Part shown: positions 18,650 through 27,701 of the stretch, in pieces
Layout: every line of letters begins with the position of its first letter
Numbering within the stretch: the first letter of the stretch is position 1
Origin: Bacteroidales bacterium
GTDB lineage: Bacteria > Bacteroidota > Bacteroidia > Bacteroidales > UBA932
NCBI GenBank assembly: GCA_017452265.1
Contig: JAFTMS010000031.1
Span: forward strand, 185,328 to 249,327
Direction of reading: 5' to 3'
DNA: 64,000 nucleotides
The notes under the pieces: generated by a model
Seen by the model: only the letters and a program-made list of their open reading frames with translations
Databases searched by the model: none
Told to the model about the DNA's origin: nothing
Position numbers and translations under genes: made by a program

Positions 18650-19669
18650 ATGGCGAAGAACAGGAAGTACATATTCAATCAGGACACGCTTTCGTATGAG
18701 GTGAAGAAGCGTTCGAGGCTCTCCGGGCTGCTCCGGTCGGCCGGAATGTTTGCCGTGAGCGTGGGCATGGCCTTTCTGTACATGTGGGTATATACTTCCG
18801 TCCTTGGATGGGAGCTTCCCAAGACGACGCTTCTGAAGAAGGCCAATGCGCAGTGGTGCTCGAAGGTCGAGCTTATGAACATGCAGATGGACAAGTACGA
18901 AGAGGTGCTGACTTCGCTTCAGATGAGGGACGACGACATCTACCGTTCCATCTTCGGTATGAACGAGATTCCGGCCGAGGTCCGCAATGCGGGATTCGGC
19001 GGCGTGAACAGGTATGCGCATCTGGATGCCACGGCGGCTGACGGCCTGCTGAAGAAGACGGTCGTGAGGATGGATGTGCTCACCAAGAAGACGTATGTGC
19101 AGAGCAAGTCCTTCGACGAGGTGGCCCTCCTTTCAAAGCGTGCCGGCGACATGGCCTCGTGCATTCCGGCGATTCCGCCGATAAATCCGGATCCTTCGGA
19201 ATACCGTCTTTCAAGCGGATTCGGCTACAGGATAGACCCTGTCTACGGCCGTATGGCGCGTCATACTGGTGTGGATTTCGCCCTCAAGCCGGGACATCCG
19301 GTCTACACGACGGGAGACGGTGTCGTGGAGAGCGTCAGCTTCGAACTCTTCGGTTACGGAAACCATGTGGTCATCGATCATGGCTTCGGATACAAGACCA
19401 GATATGCGCATCTCAAGTCCATCGGAGTGGTGGAAGGCATGAAGGTCAAGAGGGGAGAGTGCATAGGCCTCAGCGGGAATTCGGGAAAGTCGACGGGCCC
19501 TCACCTGCATTACGAGGTCATATATAAGGACCGTCATGTGAATCCGGCAAACTATTACGACCTGACGATTACGCCTCAGGAGTATGCGACGATGGTGCAG
19601 AATACGGCTGACATGTCGGAAAAGATAACGATGCATCCGTCCCATAAGAAAAACAGAGGGCGCTCATGA
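18650..19669 (+). CDS. Membrane-anchored M23 family metallopeptidase
   Basis: 339 residues from ATG 18650. A basic cytoplasmic N-terminus, one transmembrane helix at about 30-52, a helical region and then a LytM/M23 domain. The zinc ligands and catalytic residues are all present: HTGVD (H205, D209), YAHL (H254) and HLH (H285, H287). It is expected to cut peptidoglycan cross-link peptides from the periplasmic side of the inner membrane. Start of a tight operon: the next gene, also M23, overlaps by 4 bp. Confidence 0.9.
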   Translation: MAKNRKYIFNQDTLSYEVKKRSRLSGLLRSAGMFAVSVGMAFLYMWVYTSVLGWELPKTTLLKKANAQWCSKVELMNMQMDKYEEVLTSLQMRDDDIYRSIFGMNEIPAEVRNAGFGGVNRYAHLDATAADGLLKKTVVRMDVLTKKTYVQSKSFDEVALLSKRAGDMASCIPAIPPINPDPSEYRLSSGFGYRIDPVYGRMARHTGVDFALKPGHPVYTTGDGVVESVSFELFGYGNHVVIDHGFGYKTRYAHLKSIGVVEGMKVKRGECIGLSGNSGKSTGPHLHYEVIYKDRHVNPANYYDLTITPQEYATMVQNTADMSEKITMHPSHKKNRGRS

Positions 19670-20613
19670 GCAAAGGATACATATTTGACAAGGACTTAAA
19701 GTTCAGAAAGGCAAGGACATCAGTGTGGGCGGTTTTACGCAGGATACTGATGTTTTTTGTCACTACGCTGTCGCTGACCATCCTGTACTATGTGGTCTTC
19801 GCCCTGTTCTTCAGCACAGATACGGAAAAGAGGCTTCGTGACGAGAACAGGATGTATGCGAGGGAATTCCCTGGACTCGAAGCCAAGGAAAGATTGCTTT
19901 CGGACGTTGTGGACGGCCTTCAGGTGAAGGACAACAGCATATATGAGGAGATTTTCCACACATCGGCTCCGAACATGGATCCGGTTTCGTCGCTGGGCTT
20001 CCTGATGGATCTGGATTCGATTCCGGACACGGAGATTGTCGCTTTTTCAGAGGACAAGCTCAATGCCCTGGACCGTGAGGCGGATGTGGTGGAGGAGAAT
20101 TTCCGCCGGATCTTTGCTGCGATCAGGGATTCTGGCTTTGTGATGCCGCCGATGACCAATCCTCTCGGAGACTTTTCGTTTGCCCAGACCGGAGCTTCTG
20201 TCGGCGACAGGATAAATCCGTTCTACAAAGTGCCGATACGCCACAACGGCCTTGACCTCATCGCTCCGGCTGGAGAGCCTGTGCATGCTTCGGCCGATGG
20301 TGTCGTGTCTGAGGTGATCCGCTCGCGCAAGGGCCTTGGCAATGTGGTCGTGATCAATCATGGGAACGGCTATTTCACGAGATATGCGCATCTGGCGGAC
20401 GTCGAGGTGCGCAGGGGCATGAAGGTGCAGAAGGGAAAGAGGATCGGCTATGTGGGTGTGTCGGGCAATTCGTTCGCTCCGCATCTGCATTACGAGGTGC
20501 TGAGGGACACGGTGGTGCTGGATCCGGTGAACCACTTCTTCGCCTCTGTAAGTCCGGACGAGTTTGTAAACATGCTTATAATGTCTGCCTCCACAGGGCA
20601 GTCTATGGACTGA
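19666..20613 (+). CDS. Membrane-anchored M23 family metallopeptidase
   Basis: 315 residues, starting with a 4-bp overlap with the first M23 gene and sharing its layout: short basic N-terminus with a YIFDKDLKFRK segment, one transmembrane helix (about 28-50), a helical linker and a C-terminal M23 domain with HNGLD, YAHL and HLHYE, so the zinc site is intact. The N-terminal motif is like that of the first protein (KYIFNQDTLSYE), so the pair probably arose by tandem duplication and may form a complex in cell-wall remodelling. Confidence 0.9.
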   Translation: MSKGYIFDKDLKFRKARTSVWAVLRRILMFFVTTLSLTILYYVVFALFFSTDTEKRLRDENRMYAREFPGLEAKERLLSDVVDGLQVKDNSIYEEIFHTSAPNMDPVSSLGFLMDLDSIPDTEIVAFSEDKLNALDREADVVEENFRRIFAAIRDSGFVMPPMTNPLGDFSFAQTGASVGDRINPFYKVPIRHNGLDLIAPAGEPVHASADGVVSEVIRSRKGLGNVVVINHGNGYFTRYAHLADVEVRRGMKVQKGKRIGYVGVSGNSFAPHLHYEVLRDTVVLDPVNHFFASVSPDEFVNMLIMSASTGQSMD

Positions 20614-20614
20614 T

Positions 20615-20932
20615 ATGGAAAAATATTTGTACACAATCGGCGAAGTGGCCGAAATTCTTGGGGAAAGCACATCCCTTGTACGTTTCTGGGCCAACGAGTT
20701 CCCTAAGTTCATCAAGCCTCAGAGGAACGCAAAGGGCAACCGTCTCTTCACGAAGGACGATGTAGAGACGCTGAAGCACATCCATCTGCTCGTGAAGGTG
20801 GAAGGCCTGACGCTTGAAGGCGCGGCAAAGAGGCTGAAGGGCGACAGGAAGGACGTGATCAGCAAGGCAAGGGTGCTGGAAAGCCTCAAGGGCATAAGGC
20901 AGCAGCTTCAGGAAATACGTGCGGACTTATGA
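20615..20932 (+). CDS. MerR-family transcriptional regulator
   Basis: 105 residues. An N-terminal winged helix-turn-helix of MerR type (YTIGEVAEILGESTSLVRFWANEF...NRLFTKDDVETLKHIHLLV) is followed by a short helix that probably dimerises. No cysteine-rich effector domain, so it does not look like a metal or redox sensor; this short type is common in Bacteroidota beside M23 genes. Target unknown. It follows the M23 gene by one base and overlaps nif3 by 4 bp. Confidence 0.88.
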   Translation: MEKYLYTIGEVAEILGESTSLVRFWANEFPKFIKPQRNAKGNRLFTKDDVETLKHIHLLVKVEGLTLEGAAKRLKGDRKDVISKARVLESLKGIRQQLQEIRADL

Positions 20933-21705
20933 CGGTAAAGGATGTGACGGACGTCATCGAGCGTTTCGCTCCGTTGACGATACAGGAAGGCTGGGACAAC
21001 AGCGGACTGTGCATCGGTTCGCCGGATGCCCCGGTGAGCAGCGTGCTTTTAGGTCTGGACTGCACTCCGGAGCTTGTGGATGAGGCTGTGGAATGCGGTG
21101 CGGACATGATTGTGACGCATCATCCGCTGATCTTCTCGGGCCTGAAGAAGATATGTCCGGAAGATAAGGTGGGAGAGGCTGTGATAAAGGCGGTGAAGGC
21201 CGGCATAAGCGTGTATGCTGCACATACTTCTGCTGACAAGGTTATTGCCGGAGTAAGCGGAGCGATGGCGGCGAGGCTCGGATTGCGGAATGTGGAGATT
21301 CTCGAGGAGGACGGTGAGGGGACCGGCCTGGGAGTGGTGGGAGACCTGCCGGAGCCGCTGACGGCGGAGGAAGCTGTGCGACTGGTGAAGGAGCGTTTCG
21401 CGCTTAAGGCGATGAGGGCCTCCAGGCCTGTGGAGGGCAGGATAAGCCGTGTGGCGATGTGCGGTGGTTCGGGCGGTTCGCTCATAAAGGCTGCAATGAA
21501 GTCCGGAGCCCAGCTCTACCTCAGCGGGGACATCTCGTATCACAACTTTTTCACCCGTGACGGCTTCATGATCATGGATATAGGCCATTACGAGAGTGAA
21601 ATAGAGATAGTTGACATTTTATTTTCTTTGATAAAGAAAAATTTTCCTACCTTTGCGGTTCGCATTACGCAGAATATATATAGTAACCCGATATTTTATT
21701 TTTAA
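20929..21705 (+). CDS. Nif3-like dinuclear metal centre protein
   Basis: 258 residues. Family motifs: EGWDNSGLCIG near the start, MIVTHHPLIF (metal-binding histidines), YAAHTSAD, CGGSGGSLI, and near the end YLSGDISYHNF and DIGHYESE. The fold binds two metals; the biochemical role is disputed (GTP cyclohydrolase-like or helper functions). It lacks the ~100-residue central insert that I recall in many Bacteroidota homologues of about 365 residues. The 3' end contains the promoter of the next gene. Confidence 0.9.
   Translation: MTVKDVTDVIERFAPLTIQEGWDNSGLCIGSPDAPVSSVLLGLDCTPELVDEAVECGADMIVTHHPLIFSGLKKICPEDKVGEAVIKAVKAGISVYAAHTSADKVIAGVSGAMAARLGLRNVEILEEDGEGTGLGVVGDLPEPLTAEEAVRLVKERFALKAMRASRPVEGRISRVAMCGGSGGSLIKAAMKSGAQLYLSGDISYHNFFTRDGFMIMDIGHYESEIEIVDILFSLIKKNFPTFAVRITQNIYSNPIFYF
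21648..21655 (+). promoter_or_regulatory. -7 promoter element inside the nif3 3' end
   Basis: TACCTTTG, with TTTG 17 bp upstream (21627-21630) as a -33 candidate. Likely starts transcription of the zinc-ribbon gene and dnaB. Confidence 0.65.
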
Positions 21706-21710
21706 GCGAT

Positions 21711-22520
21711 ATGGCTAAAAAGACAAAGAAAATCGAAACGCCGATTGACCAGAGGGAGACGTTCGTGTCGATTCAGAAGAACTTTGCAGATTCAGACCTC
21801 AGCGTGAGCGAGAAGCTCAAGACATTGTATGCGCTCCAGCAGGCGGATACCGAGATCGACAAGATCCTCCAGCTTCGCGGTGAGCTTCCGATTGAGGTGG
21901 AGAACCTTGAGGCTGAGATAGTTGAGCTGAAGTCAAAGGCTGCAAGAATCTCTGAAATGATCGATGAATACAACAAGTTCATCACAGAGAACAAGCACAA
22001 CATCACAGACTGTGACGCTCAGATCGAGAAGTACAAGTCCCAGATGGACAACGTGGCGAACAGCCGTGAGTACGACTCGCTCAGCAAGGAGATCGAGAAT
22101 CAGGGGCTTCTCCGTCAGATTGCAGAGAAGAATATCGCAGAGACAAAGGAGCGCATCTTCGACAAGAAGAACGAGCTTGAGGTGGTGAAGGAGAAGATTG
22201 CCGTGAAGAACGACGACCTGAAGGCAAAGAAGGAAGAACTTTCGACAATCGTCGAGTCGACTGCAAAGGACGAGGAAAAGCTCCGTGCCAACAGGGATGC
22301 CTGCGCTGCAAAGATCGATGCAAGGACAATGAGCGCATATGACCGTATCCGCCAGAGCTGCCACAACCATCTTGCTGTGGTGTCTGTCTTCAACGGCGAC
22401 TCATGCGGAGGCTGCTTCAATACGATTGCACCGCAGAGGCTCATCGATATCGCGTCGAACAGGAAGATGATAATCTGCGAATACTGCGGCAGAATCCTCG
22501 TGAACCCAGATTTTGAATAA
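21711..22520 (+). CDS. Coiled-coil protein with C4-type zinc ribbon
   Basis: 269 residues. Residues about 30-195 form a long coiled coil (heptads with many Lys/Glu), followed by a zinc ribbon with two cysteine pairs, CGGC and CEYCG, near the C-terminus. This is the zf-RING_7/CT398 family, which is proposed to bind nucleic acid or partner proteins; no firm function is known. It follows nif3 by 5 bp and precedes dnaB by 9 bp. Confidence 0.87.
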   Translation: MAKKTKKIETPIDQRETFVSIQKNFADSDLSVSEKLKTLYALQQADTEIDKILQLRGELPIEVENLEAEIVELKSKAARISEMIDEYNKFITENKHNITDCDAQIEKYKSQMDNVANSREYDSLSKEIENQGLLRQIAEKNIAETKERIFDKKNELEVVKEKIAVKNDDLKAKKEELSTIVESTAKDEEKLRANRDACAAKIDARTMSAYDRIRQSCHNHLAVVSVFNGDSCGGCFNTIAPQRLIDIASNRKMIICEYCGRILVNPDFE

Positions 22521-22529
22521 ATCTGCAAT

Positions 22530-24068
22530 ATGGCTGAAGAGGGAAAGAAAAGGGCAGTCAGAAGGAAGAATCCGTCAGTTAACTTGGATACGCTTGGGCT
22601 TGAGATGGGAAACAGACCGCCTCAAGCTCTTGACGTCGAAGAGGCAGTCCTCGGTGCGCTTCTGATTGAGCCGAACTGCATCGATGAAGCTATGGACGAG
22701 CTCTCTCCGGGCTGCTTCTATGGCGAGAAGCATCGTATGATATTCGAGGCCATGCGCCTGCTGAACAACGAGCATGTGGCCCTCGACATCCTGTCCGTCT
22801 CGCAGAAGCTCAAGGCGACGGGCAATCTTGAAGCCGTCGGCGGTACGGTGGCCCTCGTGCAGCTTTCCCAGAAGATCGGTGCAGCCGCACATATAGAGTA
22901 TTATATAAGGATACTCAAGCAGAAGTACATACAGAGGGAGCTCATCACGGCCTCGTATGACATCCTCAAGACGTCTTATGACGAGTCGACGAATGTGGAC
23001 GACCTAATAGACATGGCTCAGACGAAGATCTTCTCCGCCATCCAGAACAACGTCAAGAAGGATGTGCAGGAGATCGGAAAGGTCATCAACGACGCTCTGG
23101 ACGACATCCAGCGCCTTCAGGATTCTTCGGGACTGAGCGGTGTGCCTTCGGGTTTCCCTTCCGTGGACAAGATCACCCTCGGCTGGCAGGCATCCGACCT
23201 CATCATCCTTGCGGCCCGTCCTTCGGTCGGAAAGACAGCCTTCGTGCTCAACCTCGCGAGAAATGCGGCGGTGGACTTCAATATGCCTGTTGCCTTCTTC
23301 TCGCTTGAAATGCCCGCCATACAGCTTGCAAAGCGTATGATGGTCTCGGAGACAAGACTCAGTGCAGACAAGATCAAGGGAGGAGTGAAGCTTGCCGACT
23401 GGGAGTGGGAACAGCTTGATATCCAGCTCAAAAGGCTCGCCAAGGCTCCGCTTTATATCGACGACACTCCGTCGCTTCCTGTGATGGAGTTCCGTTCGAA
23501 GGTGAAGAAGCTCGTGAAGCAGAAGGGCGTGCGTCTGATTGTGGTCGACTATCTGCAGCTCATGCAGGGACCGGCAGAGCTTCGAGGCATGAGAGAGCAG
23601 GAGGTGGCTGCGATCTCAAGAACGCTCAAGGCCACGGCAAAGGAGATGAACGTGCCTATCATCGCGCTTTCGCAGCTTTCGCGTCAGTCGGAGAACAGGC
23701 AGGGAAGCAACCGCCGTCCTCAGCTGAGCGACCTTCGAGAGTCCGGTTCCATCGAGCAGGATGCCGATATGGTGATATTCATACACCGTTATGACTATCA
23801 AGGACTTTCCGATAATCCGGACGATGTGGGAAGGACCCAGATCATAATTGCAAAGCATCGAAACGGTGCGATCGCTGATATAGACATGAGATTCCGCGCT
23901 GACGAGGTACGCTTCGTGGATGAACAGGAAAGTCTTGTCAATCAGGCGGATTCGATGGGAGGTGTCGCCTCCGCGATGAACAGCGACATGCCTCCGTTCG
24001 GGCCTGACATGTCTGGCGGAATGTCTCCGGGAAACGATTTCAACGCCACAAACGATGAATGGTCATAG
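22530..24068 (+). CDS. dnaB: Replicative DNA helicase
   Basis: 512 residues. The N-terminal domain (PPQALDVEEAVLGALLIEP) is followed by a RecA-like motor with Walker A ARPSVGKTAF, SLEMPAIQLAKRM, Walker B RLIVVDYLQLM and the DLRESGSIEQDADMVIFIHR signature. Hexameric 5'-3' helicase at the replication fork. No intein. The acidic/Gly-Met C-terminal tail (SGGMSPGNDF) extends beyond the motor. The stop lies 14 bp inside the next gene. Confidence 0.97.
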   Translation: MAEEGKKRAVRRKNPSVNLDTLGLEMGNRPPQALDVEEAVLGALLIEPNCIDEAMDELSPGCFYGEKHRMIFEAMRLLNNEHVALDILSVSQKLKATGNLEAVGGTVALVQLSQKIGAAAHIEYYIRILKQKYIQRELITASYDILKTSYDESTNVDDLIDMAQTKIFSAIQNNVKKDVQEIGKVINDALDDIQRLQDSSGLSGVPSGFPSVDKITLGWQASDLIILAARPSVGKTAFVLNLARNAAVDFNMPVAFFSLEMPAIQLAKRMMVSETRLSADKIKGGVKLADWEWEQLDIQLKRLAKAPLYIDDTPSLPVMEFRSKVKKLVKQKGVRLIVVDYLQLMQGPAELRGMREQEVAAISRTLKATAKEMNVPIIALSQLSRQSENRQGSNRRPQLSDLRESGSIEQDADMVIFIHRYDYQGLSDNPDDVGRTQIIIAKHRNGAIADIDMRFRADEVRFVDEQESLVNQADSMGGVASAMNSDMPPFGPDMSGGMSPGNDFNATNDEWS

Positions 24069-24921
24069 CATAATTCTGATTCTCCTGTGTACATGCCTGT
24101 CGGTGTTTCCGATGCGTGCACAGGAGAATCCTGTTTCAGAAGGGACGGCATGTGTGCCTGTCAGGACTACGTCGGAGGAGGAACTTGCCTTCAAGGGCGG
24201 CGAAAAGATGTACTTCACGGTGCATTACAAGTGGGGCGCGATCAATTCCGACGTAGGACATGCGACCGTATCCCTCGACACGCTGACGTTCAACGGCGAG
24301 GAGGCCTTCTGCTGCAAGGTCTACGGCAGGACGGCGAAGTTCTATGATATCTTCTTCAAGGTGAGGGAGGACTTCCGTTCATGGTTCACCCGTGACGGTC
24401 TGCGGCCGCTGAAGTTCACCAGAGATACGCAGGAGGGGCGCTATGAGGCCCGGAATACGTATCTGTACGACTGGGATGCCGCAGATCCCCACATAGATGC
24501 GGACCTTTACACGTCGAGACGCGGACAGAGTTCGATGGAGATACCCTTGACTTCATGCACATTCGACCTTCCGGCCCTGTTCTTTTTCGCCCGCAACATG
24601 GACATCGGCAAGGTGGAGCTGGAGAAGAAGTATCCGATGACGTTCGCAATCGACGACGATGTATATAATGTATACTTCATCCTCAAGGGCCGCGAGACCA
24701 TAAAGGTGAAGGGGCTCGGAAGGGTCAGGACGATAAAGTTCGCTGCCAAGCTGCTGGAAGGGGAGGTCTTCAACGGGGATGAGGACATGACGATATGGAT
24801 ATCGGACGACGAGAACAGGCTTCCGGTCTATTTCGAGGCGCCTCTTCAGGTGGGCCTTGCTGCTGGACGCATGACCCGTGCGGAAGGCCTGAAGCATCCG
24901 TTCTCTTCATTGGTAAAATAA
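24055..24921 (+). CDS. DUF3108 domain protein, secreted
   Basis: 288 residues, with a signal peptide (MNGHSIILILLCTCLSVFPMRAQ). The mature part starts AFKGGEKMYFTVHYKWGAINSDVGHAT, the characteristic opening of DUF3108, and runs as a beta-rich domain to the end. Expected in the periplasm or outer-membrane side; no function is known. The 14-bp overlap with dnaB means both are on one transcript. Confidence 0.85.
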   Translation: MNGHSIILILLCTCLSVFPMRAQENPVSEGTACVPVRTTSEEELAFKGGEKMYFTVHYKWGAINSDVGHATVSLDTLTFNGEEAFCCKVYGRTAKFYDIFFKVREDFRSWFTRDGLRPLKFTRDTQEGRYEARNTYLYDWDAADPHIDADLYTSRRGQSSMEIPLTSCTFDLPALFFFARNMDIGKVELEKKYPMTFAIDDDVYNVYFILKGRETIKVKGLGRVRTIKFAAKLLEGEVFNGDEDMTIWISDDENRLPVYFEAPLQVGLAAGRMTRAEGLKHPFSSLVK

Positions 24922-24926
24922 TTTTT

Positions 24927-25355
24927 ATGGCAAGAAAAGACGAAATATCACACACCGGAAGAATCGTGGAGATAAATCCGGATTTCACGACGGTCGAGAT
25001 TACTGTATCCTCGGCCTGTTCTGCATGTCACGCCAAGGGACTCTGCGGCGTGTCTGAGGACGAAGAAAAGGTAATAATGGTTCCTACAGACCCTTATACG
25101 GTGTATCAGCCCGGCGATGAGGTGCTCGTGATGACGAAGAAGTCGATGGGGCTGAAGGCAACGTGGATATCTTATGTGATTCCTTTGGCGATTTTAATGA
25201 TTTTAATATTATCTTTGTCGGCCGTTATCGGTAACGAATACCTCGTAGGCGGTATCGCGATAGCGGGAGTTGCACTGTACTACTTTGGCATCTGGCTCTT
25301 CAGGGACAGGCTGTCAAACGAGTTTGTATTTTATATTAAGGAGAACAACAACTAA
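24927..25355 (+). CDS. RseC/MucC family membrane protein
   Basis: 142 residues from ATG 24927; the frame opens earlier at 24795 but inside the upstream gene. The N-terminal part carries the cysteine motif CSACHAKGLCG, then two transmembrane helices (about 80-120; WISYVIPLAILMILILSLSAV, EYLVGGIAIAGVALYYFGIWLF). RseC homologues next to rnf genes are thought to help the SoxR-reducing/Rnf complex. It lies 11 bp before rnfB, so it is part of the operon. Confidence 0.88.
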   Translation: MARKDEISHTGRIVEINPDFTTVEITVSSACSACHAKGLCGVSEDEEKVIMVPTDPYTVYQPGDEVLVMTKKSMGLKATWISYVIPLAILMILILSLSAVIGNEYLVGGIAIAGVALYYFGIWLFRDRLSNEFVFYIKENNN

Positions 25356-25366
25356 ATTCAACTATA

Positions 25367-26308
25367 ATGACACAGACAATTATCTGGACTATTGCAATCA
25401 TCACCATCCTCGGTGCTCTGCTCGCTGTGGTTCTCTACGTTGTGGCTGAAAAGTTCAAGGTGGAGGAAGACCCGAGAATCGACGAGGTGGAGAAGGTGTT
25501 GCCGGGCGCAAACTGCGGCGGATGCGGACAGGCCGGCTGTCGTGCCTTCGCGCAGTATTGTGTAGAGTCGTCTCCGAATCTCGACAGATGCTTCTGTCCT
25601 GTCGGAGGAAATGAAGGCATGCAGAAGGTTGCTGCCGTGCTCGGCGTCGAGGTGGCCGTAAAGGAACCTCAGGTGGCTGTGGTACGCTGCAACGGAACAT
25701 GCGCAAACCGTCCGCGTACCAACGAGTACGGCGGTTATCAGTCATGCCGCGTGAAGGCTGCCCTTTACAGCGGTGACACAGGATGCTCATTCGGCTGTCT
25801 GGGCTGCGGTGACTGCGTGGCTGCCTGCCAGTTCGGAGCCATCACGATGAATCCTGAGACGGGACTTCCTGTCGTTGACGAGGAAAAGTGTACTGCCTGC
25901 GGCGCCTGCGTGAAGGCCTGCCCTAAGGCAATCATCGAGCTCCGCAACAAGGGCAAGCGCAATATGCGCGTGTTTGTAAGCTGCGTGAACAAGGACAAGG
26001 GAGCTGTTGCACGCAAGGCCTGCTCGGCTGCCTGCATCGGCTGCGGCAAGTGCGCAAAGGTATGTCCGTTCGAGGCCATAACGGTGGAGAACAACCTTGC
26101 ATACATCGATTTCGCAAAGTGCCGTCTCTGCAAGAAATGCGTGGCTGAGTGCCCTACAGGAGCGATTCATGCGGTGAACTTCCCGGTCGTGAAGCCAAAG
26201 CCGGAAGCTCCGGCCGCCCCAAAGCCAGCGGCCAACGTCACCCCGAGCGCAGCCAACGTCATTTCGAGCGAAGTCGAGAAATCTCAAACCAATAAGAAGG
26301 AGGAATAG
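25367..26308 (+). CDS. rnfB: Rnf electron transport complex subunit B
   Basis: 313 residues. An N-terminal membrane helix (IWTIAIITILGALLAVVLYVV) is followed by the Fe-S domain NCGGCGQAGCRAF..C and then four ferredoxin-type clusters: CLGCGDCVAAC, CTACGACVKAC, CIGCGKCAKVC and CRLCKKCVAEC. It takes electrons from ferredoxin. The last ~45 residues (Pro/Ala rich, then NVTPSAANVISSEVEKSQTN) include an in-frame copy of a dispersed palindromic repeat, so the natural C-terminus is probably shorter. Confidence 0.95.
   Translation: MTQTIIWTIAIITILGALLAVVLYVVAEKFKVEEDPRIDEVEKVLPGANCGGCGQAGCRAFAQYCVESSPNLDRCFCPVGGNEGMQKVAAVLGVEVAVKEPQVAVVRCNGTCANRPRTNEYGGYQSCRVKAALYSGDTGCSFGCLGCGDCVAACQFGAITMNPETGLPVVDEEKCTACGACVKACPKAIIELRNKGKRNMRVFVSCVNKDKGAVARKACSAACIGCGKCAKVCPFEAITVENNLAYIDFAKCRLCKKCVAECPTGAIHAVNFPVVKPKPEAPAAPKPAANVTPSAANVISSEVEKSQTNKKEE
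26258..26285 (+). repeat. REP-like palindromic repeat inside the rnfB 3' end
   Basis: GTCATTTCGAGCGAAG followed by TCGAGAAATCTC (26258-26285) is an imperfect palindrome that I recognise as a dispersed repeat of Bacteroidota-like genomes. Just upstream, 26232-26250 repeats its start (CCAACGTCACCCCGAGCG). Confidence 0.6.
26297..26303 (+). promoter_or_regulatory. Shine-Dalgarno of rnfC
   Basis: AAGGAGG, 9 bases before ATG 26313 and overlapping the rnfB end. Confidence 0.7.
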
Positions 26309-26312
26309 GACT

Positions 26313-27677
26313 ATGTTGAAGACATTCTCAATAGGTGGTATCCACCCGAGCGACAGCAAGATTTCAAAAGACTGCAAGATAGAGGTGCTTCCTCTTCCTT
26401 CGAAGGTGTATATATCTGTGGCACAGCACCTCGGTGCTCCTGCTACTCCGATTGTGAAGCCGGGTGATGCCGTGAAGGTGGGCCAGGTCATCGCCGAACC
26501 TGCCGGATTCATTTCCGCATATGTACACTCTTCGGTATCCGGAACGGTGAAGTCTGTAGGACCGCGCAAGGATCTTGCAGGCAACAATATGACACACATC
26601 GAGATAGACGTCGAGGGCGACGAGTGGGCAGAGGGCATAGACCTTTCCGACACTCTCGTGACGGCCATTCCGGAAGACAACAAGGCGATACTTGAAAAGA
26701 TAAAGCTCAACGGCGTTGTGGGCCTCGGAGGTGCGACTTTCCCTGCACACGTCAAGCTCTGTCCGCCTCCGGGAAAGAAGGCCGACTGCCTGATCCTCAA
26801 TGGTGCGGAGTGTGAGCCGTATCTTACTTCCGACAACCGCATCATGATTGAAAGAAGCAAGGAGATCGTGGTCGGTGCGGCCATCATGAAGCAGGTTCTG
26901 GGCGGATGTCCGGCCGTAATCGGTATCGAGGAAAACAAGCCTGAGGCCATCGCTGCCATGACGGCTGCCGTTGCCGAGCTCCAGAAGACGGCGAAGGGAT
27001 ATGACGGTATTTCTGTCATGACGCTCAAGAAGAAGTATCCGCAGGGCGGTGAGAAGCAGCTTATCGATGCTGTGATGGGCCGTCAGGTGAAGTCTATGGG
27101 GCTTCCTATCGACGTGGGCGCTGTGGTTCAGAATGTTGCGACTTCCCTTGCAGTATACGAGGCTGTACAGAAGAACATGCCGCTCATAACTAATGTGCTT
27201 ACGGTGACAGGCGACTGCGTCCCTATGGAGAAGCAGCACAACTACAAGTTCCGTATCGGTATGCCGCTTTCTTATATAGCTGAATATGCCGGAGGAATTC
27301 CTGAACAGGCTGTGAAGATCGTAAGCGGCGGCCCTATGATGGGCAAGGCGATAGCAAATCTGGATGCAACGACCGTAAAGGGTTCGTCGTCACTGCTTTA
27401 TCTTACCGCCGAACAGACGGTGCGCAAGGCTGAATCTGCCTGCATCCGTTGCGGCAAGTGTGCCGAGGCCTGCCCTATGGGCCTTGAGCCGTTCCTTCTT
27501 CAGAAGTATGCCCGTCACAACATGACGGACGAGCTTGAGGAAAATGCCGTTCAGGACTGCATCGAGTGCGGATGCTGCCTCTACAGCTGCCCGGCGAACA
27601 TTCCGCTTCTCGACATCATCCGCATAGCGAAAGGCGACGTGATAAAGATCATCAGAGGCCGTGCTGCGAAGAAGTAA
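26313..27677 (+). CDS. rnfC: Rnf electron transport complex subunit C
   Basis: 454 residues. The N-terminal barrel-sandwich domain (GGIHP, HLGAPATPIVKPGDAVKVGQVIAE) is followed by the NADH/FMN-binding Rossmann-like region (GLGGATFPAHVKL, LILNGAECEPYLTSDNR), the SLBB-like part, and two 4Fe-4S motifs CIRCGKCAEACP and CIECGCCLYSCP. It exchanges electrons between NAD and the complex. Starts 5 bp after rnfB. Confidence 0.97.
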   Translation: MLKTFSIGGIHPSDSKISKDCKIEVLPLPSKVYISVAQHLGAPATPIVKPGDAVKVGQVIAEPAGFISAYVHSSVSGTVKSVGPRKDLAGNNMTHIEIDVEGDEWAEGIDLSDTLVTAIPEDNKAILEKIKLNGVVGLGGATFPAHVKLCPPPGKKADCLILNGAECEPYLTSDNRIMIERSKEIVVGAAIMKQVLGGCPAVIGIEENKPEAIAAMTAAVAELQKTAKGYDGISVMTLKKKYPQGGEKQLIDAVMGRQVKSMGLPIDVGAVVQNVATSLAVYEAVQKNMPLITNVLTVTGDCVPMEKQHNYKFRIGMPLSYIAEYAGGIPEQAVKIVSGGPMMGKAIANLDATTVKGSSSLLYLTAEQTVRKAESACIRCGKCAEACPMGLEPFLLQKYARHNMTDELEENAVQDCIECGCCLYSCPANIPLLDIIRIAKGDVIKIIRGRAAKK

Positions 27678-27701
27678 TAATGAATTAACAACTAAGCAAT
27701 A

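Noticed and set aside
25787-27028. 413-codon frame on the minus strand across rnfB and rnfC
   Set aside because: Lies entirely opposite two well-supported Rnf genes, has no promoter element or family resemblance, and is a codon-bias shadow.
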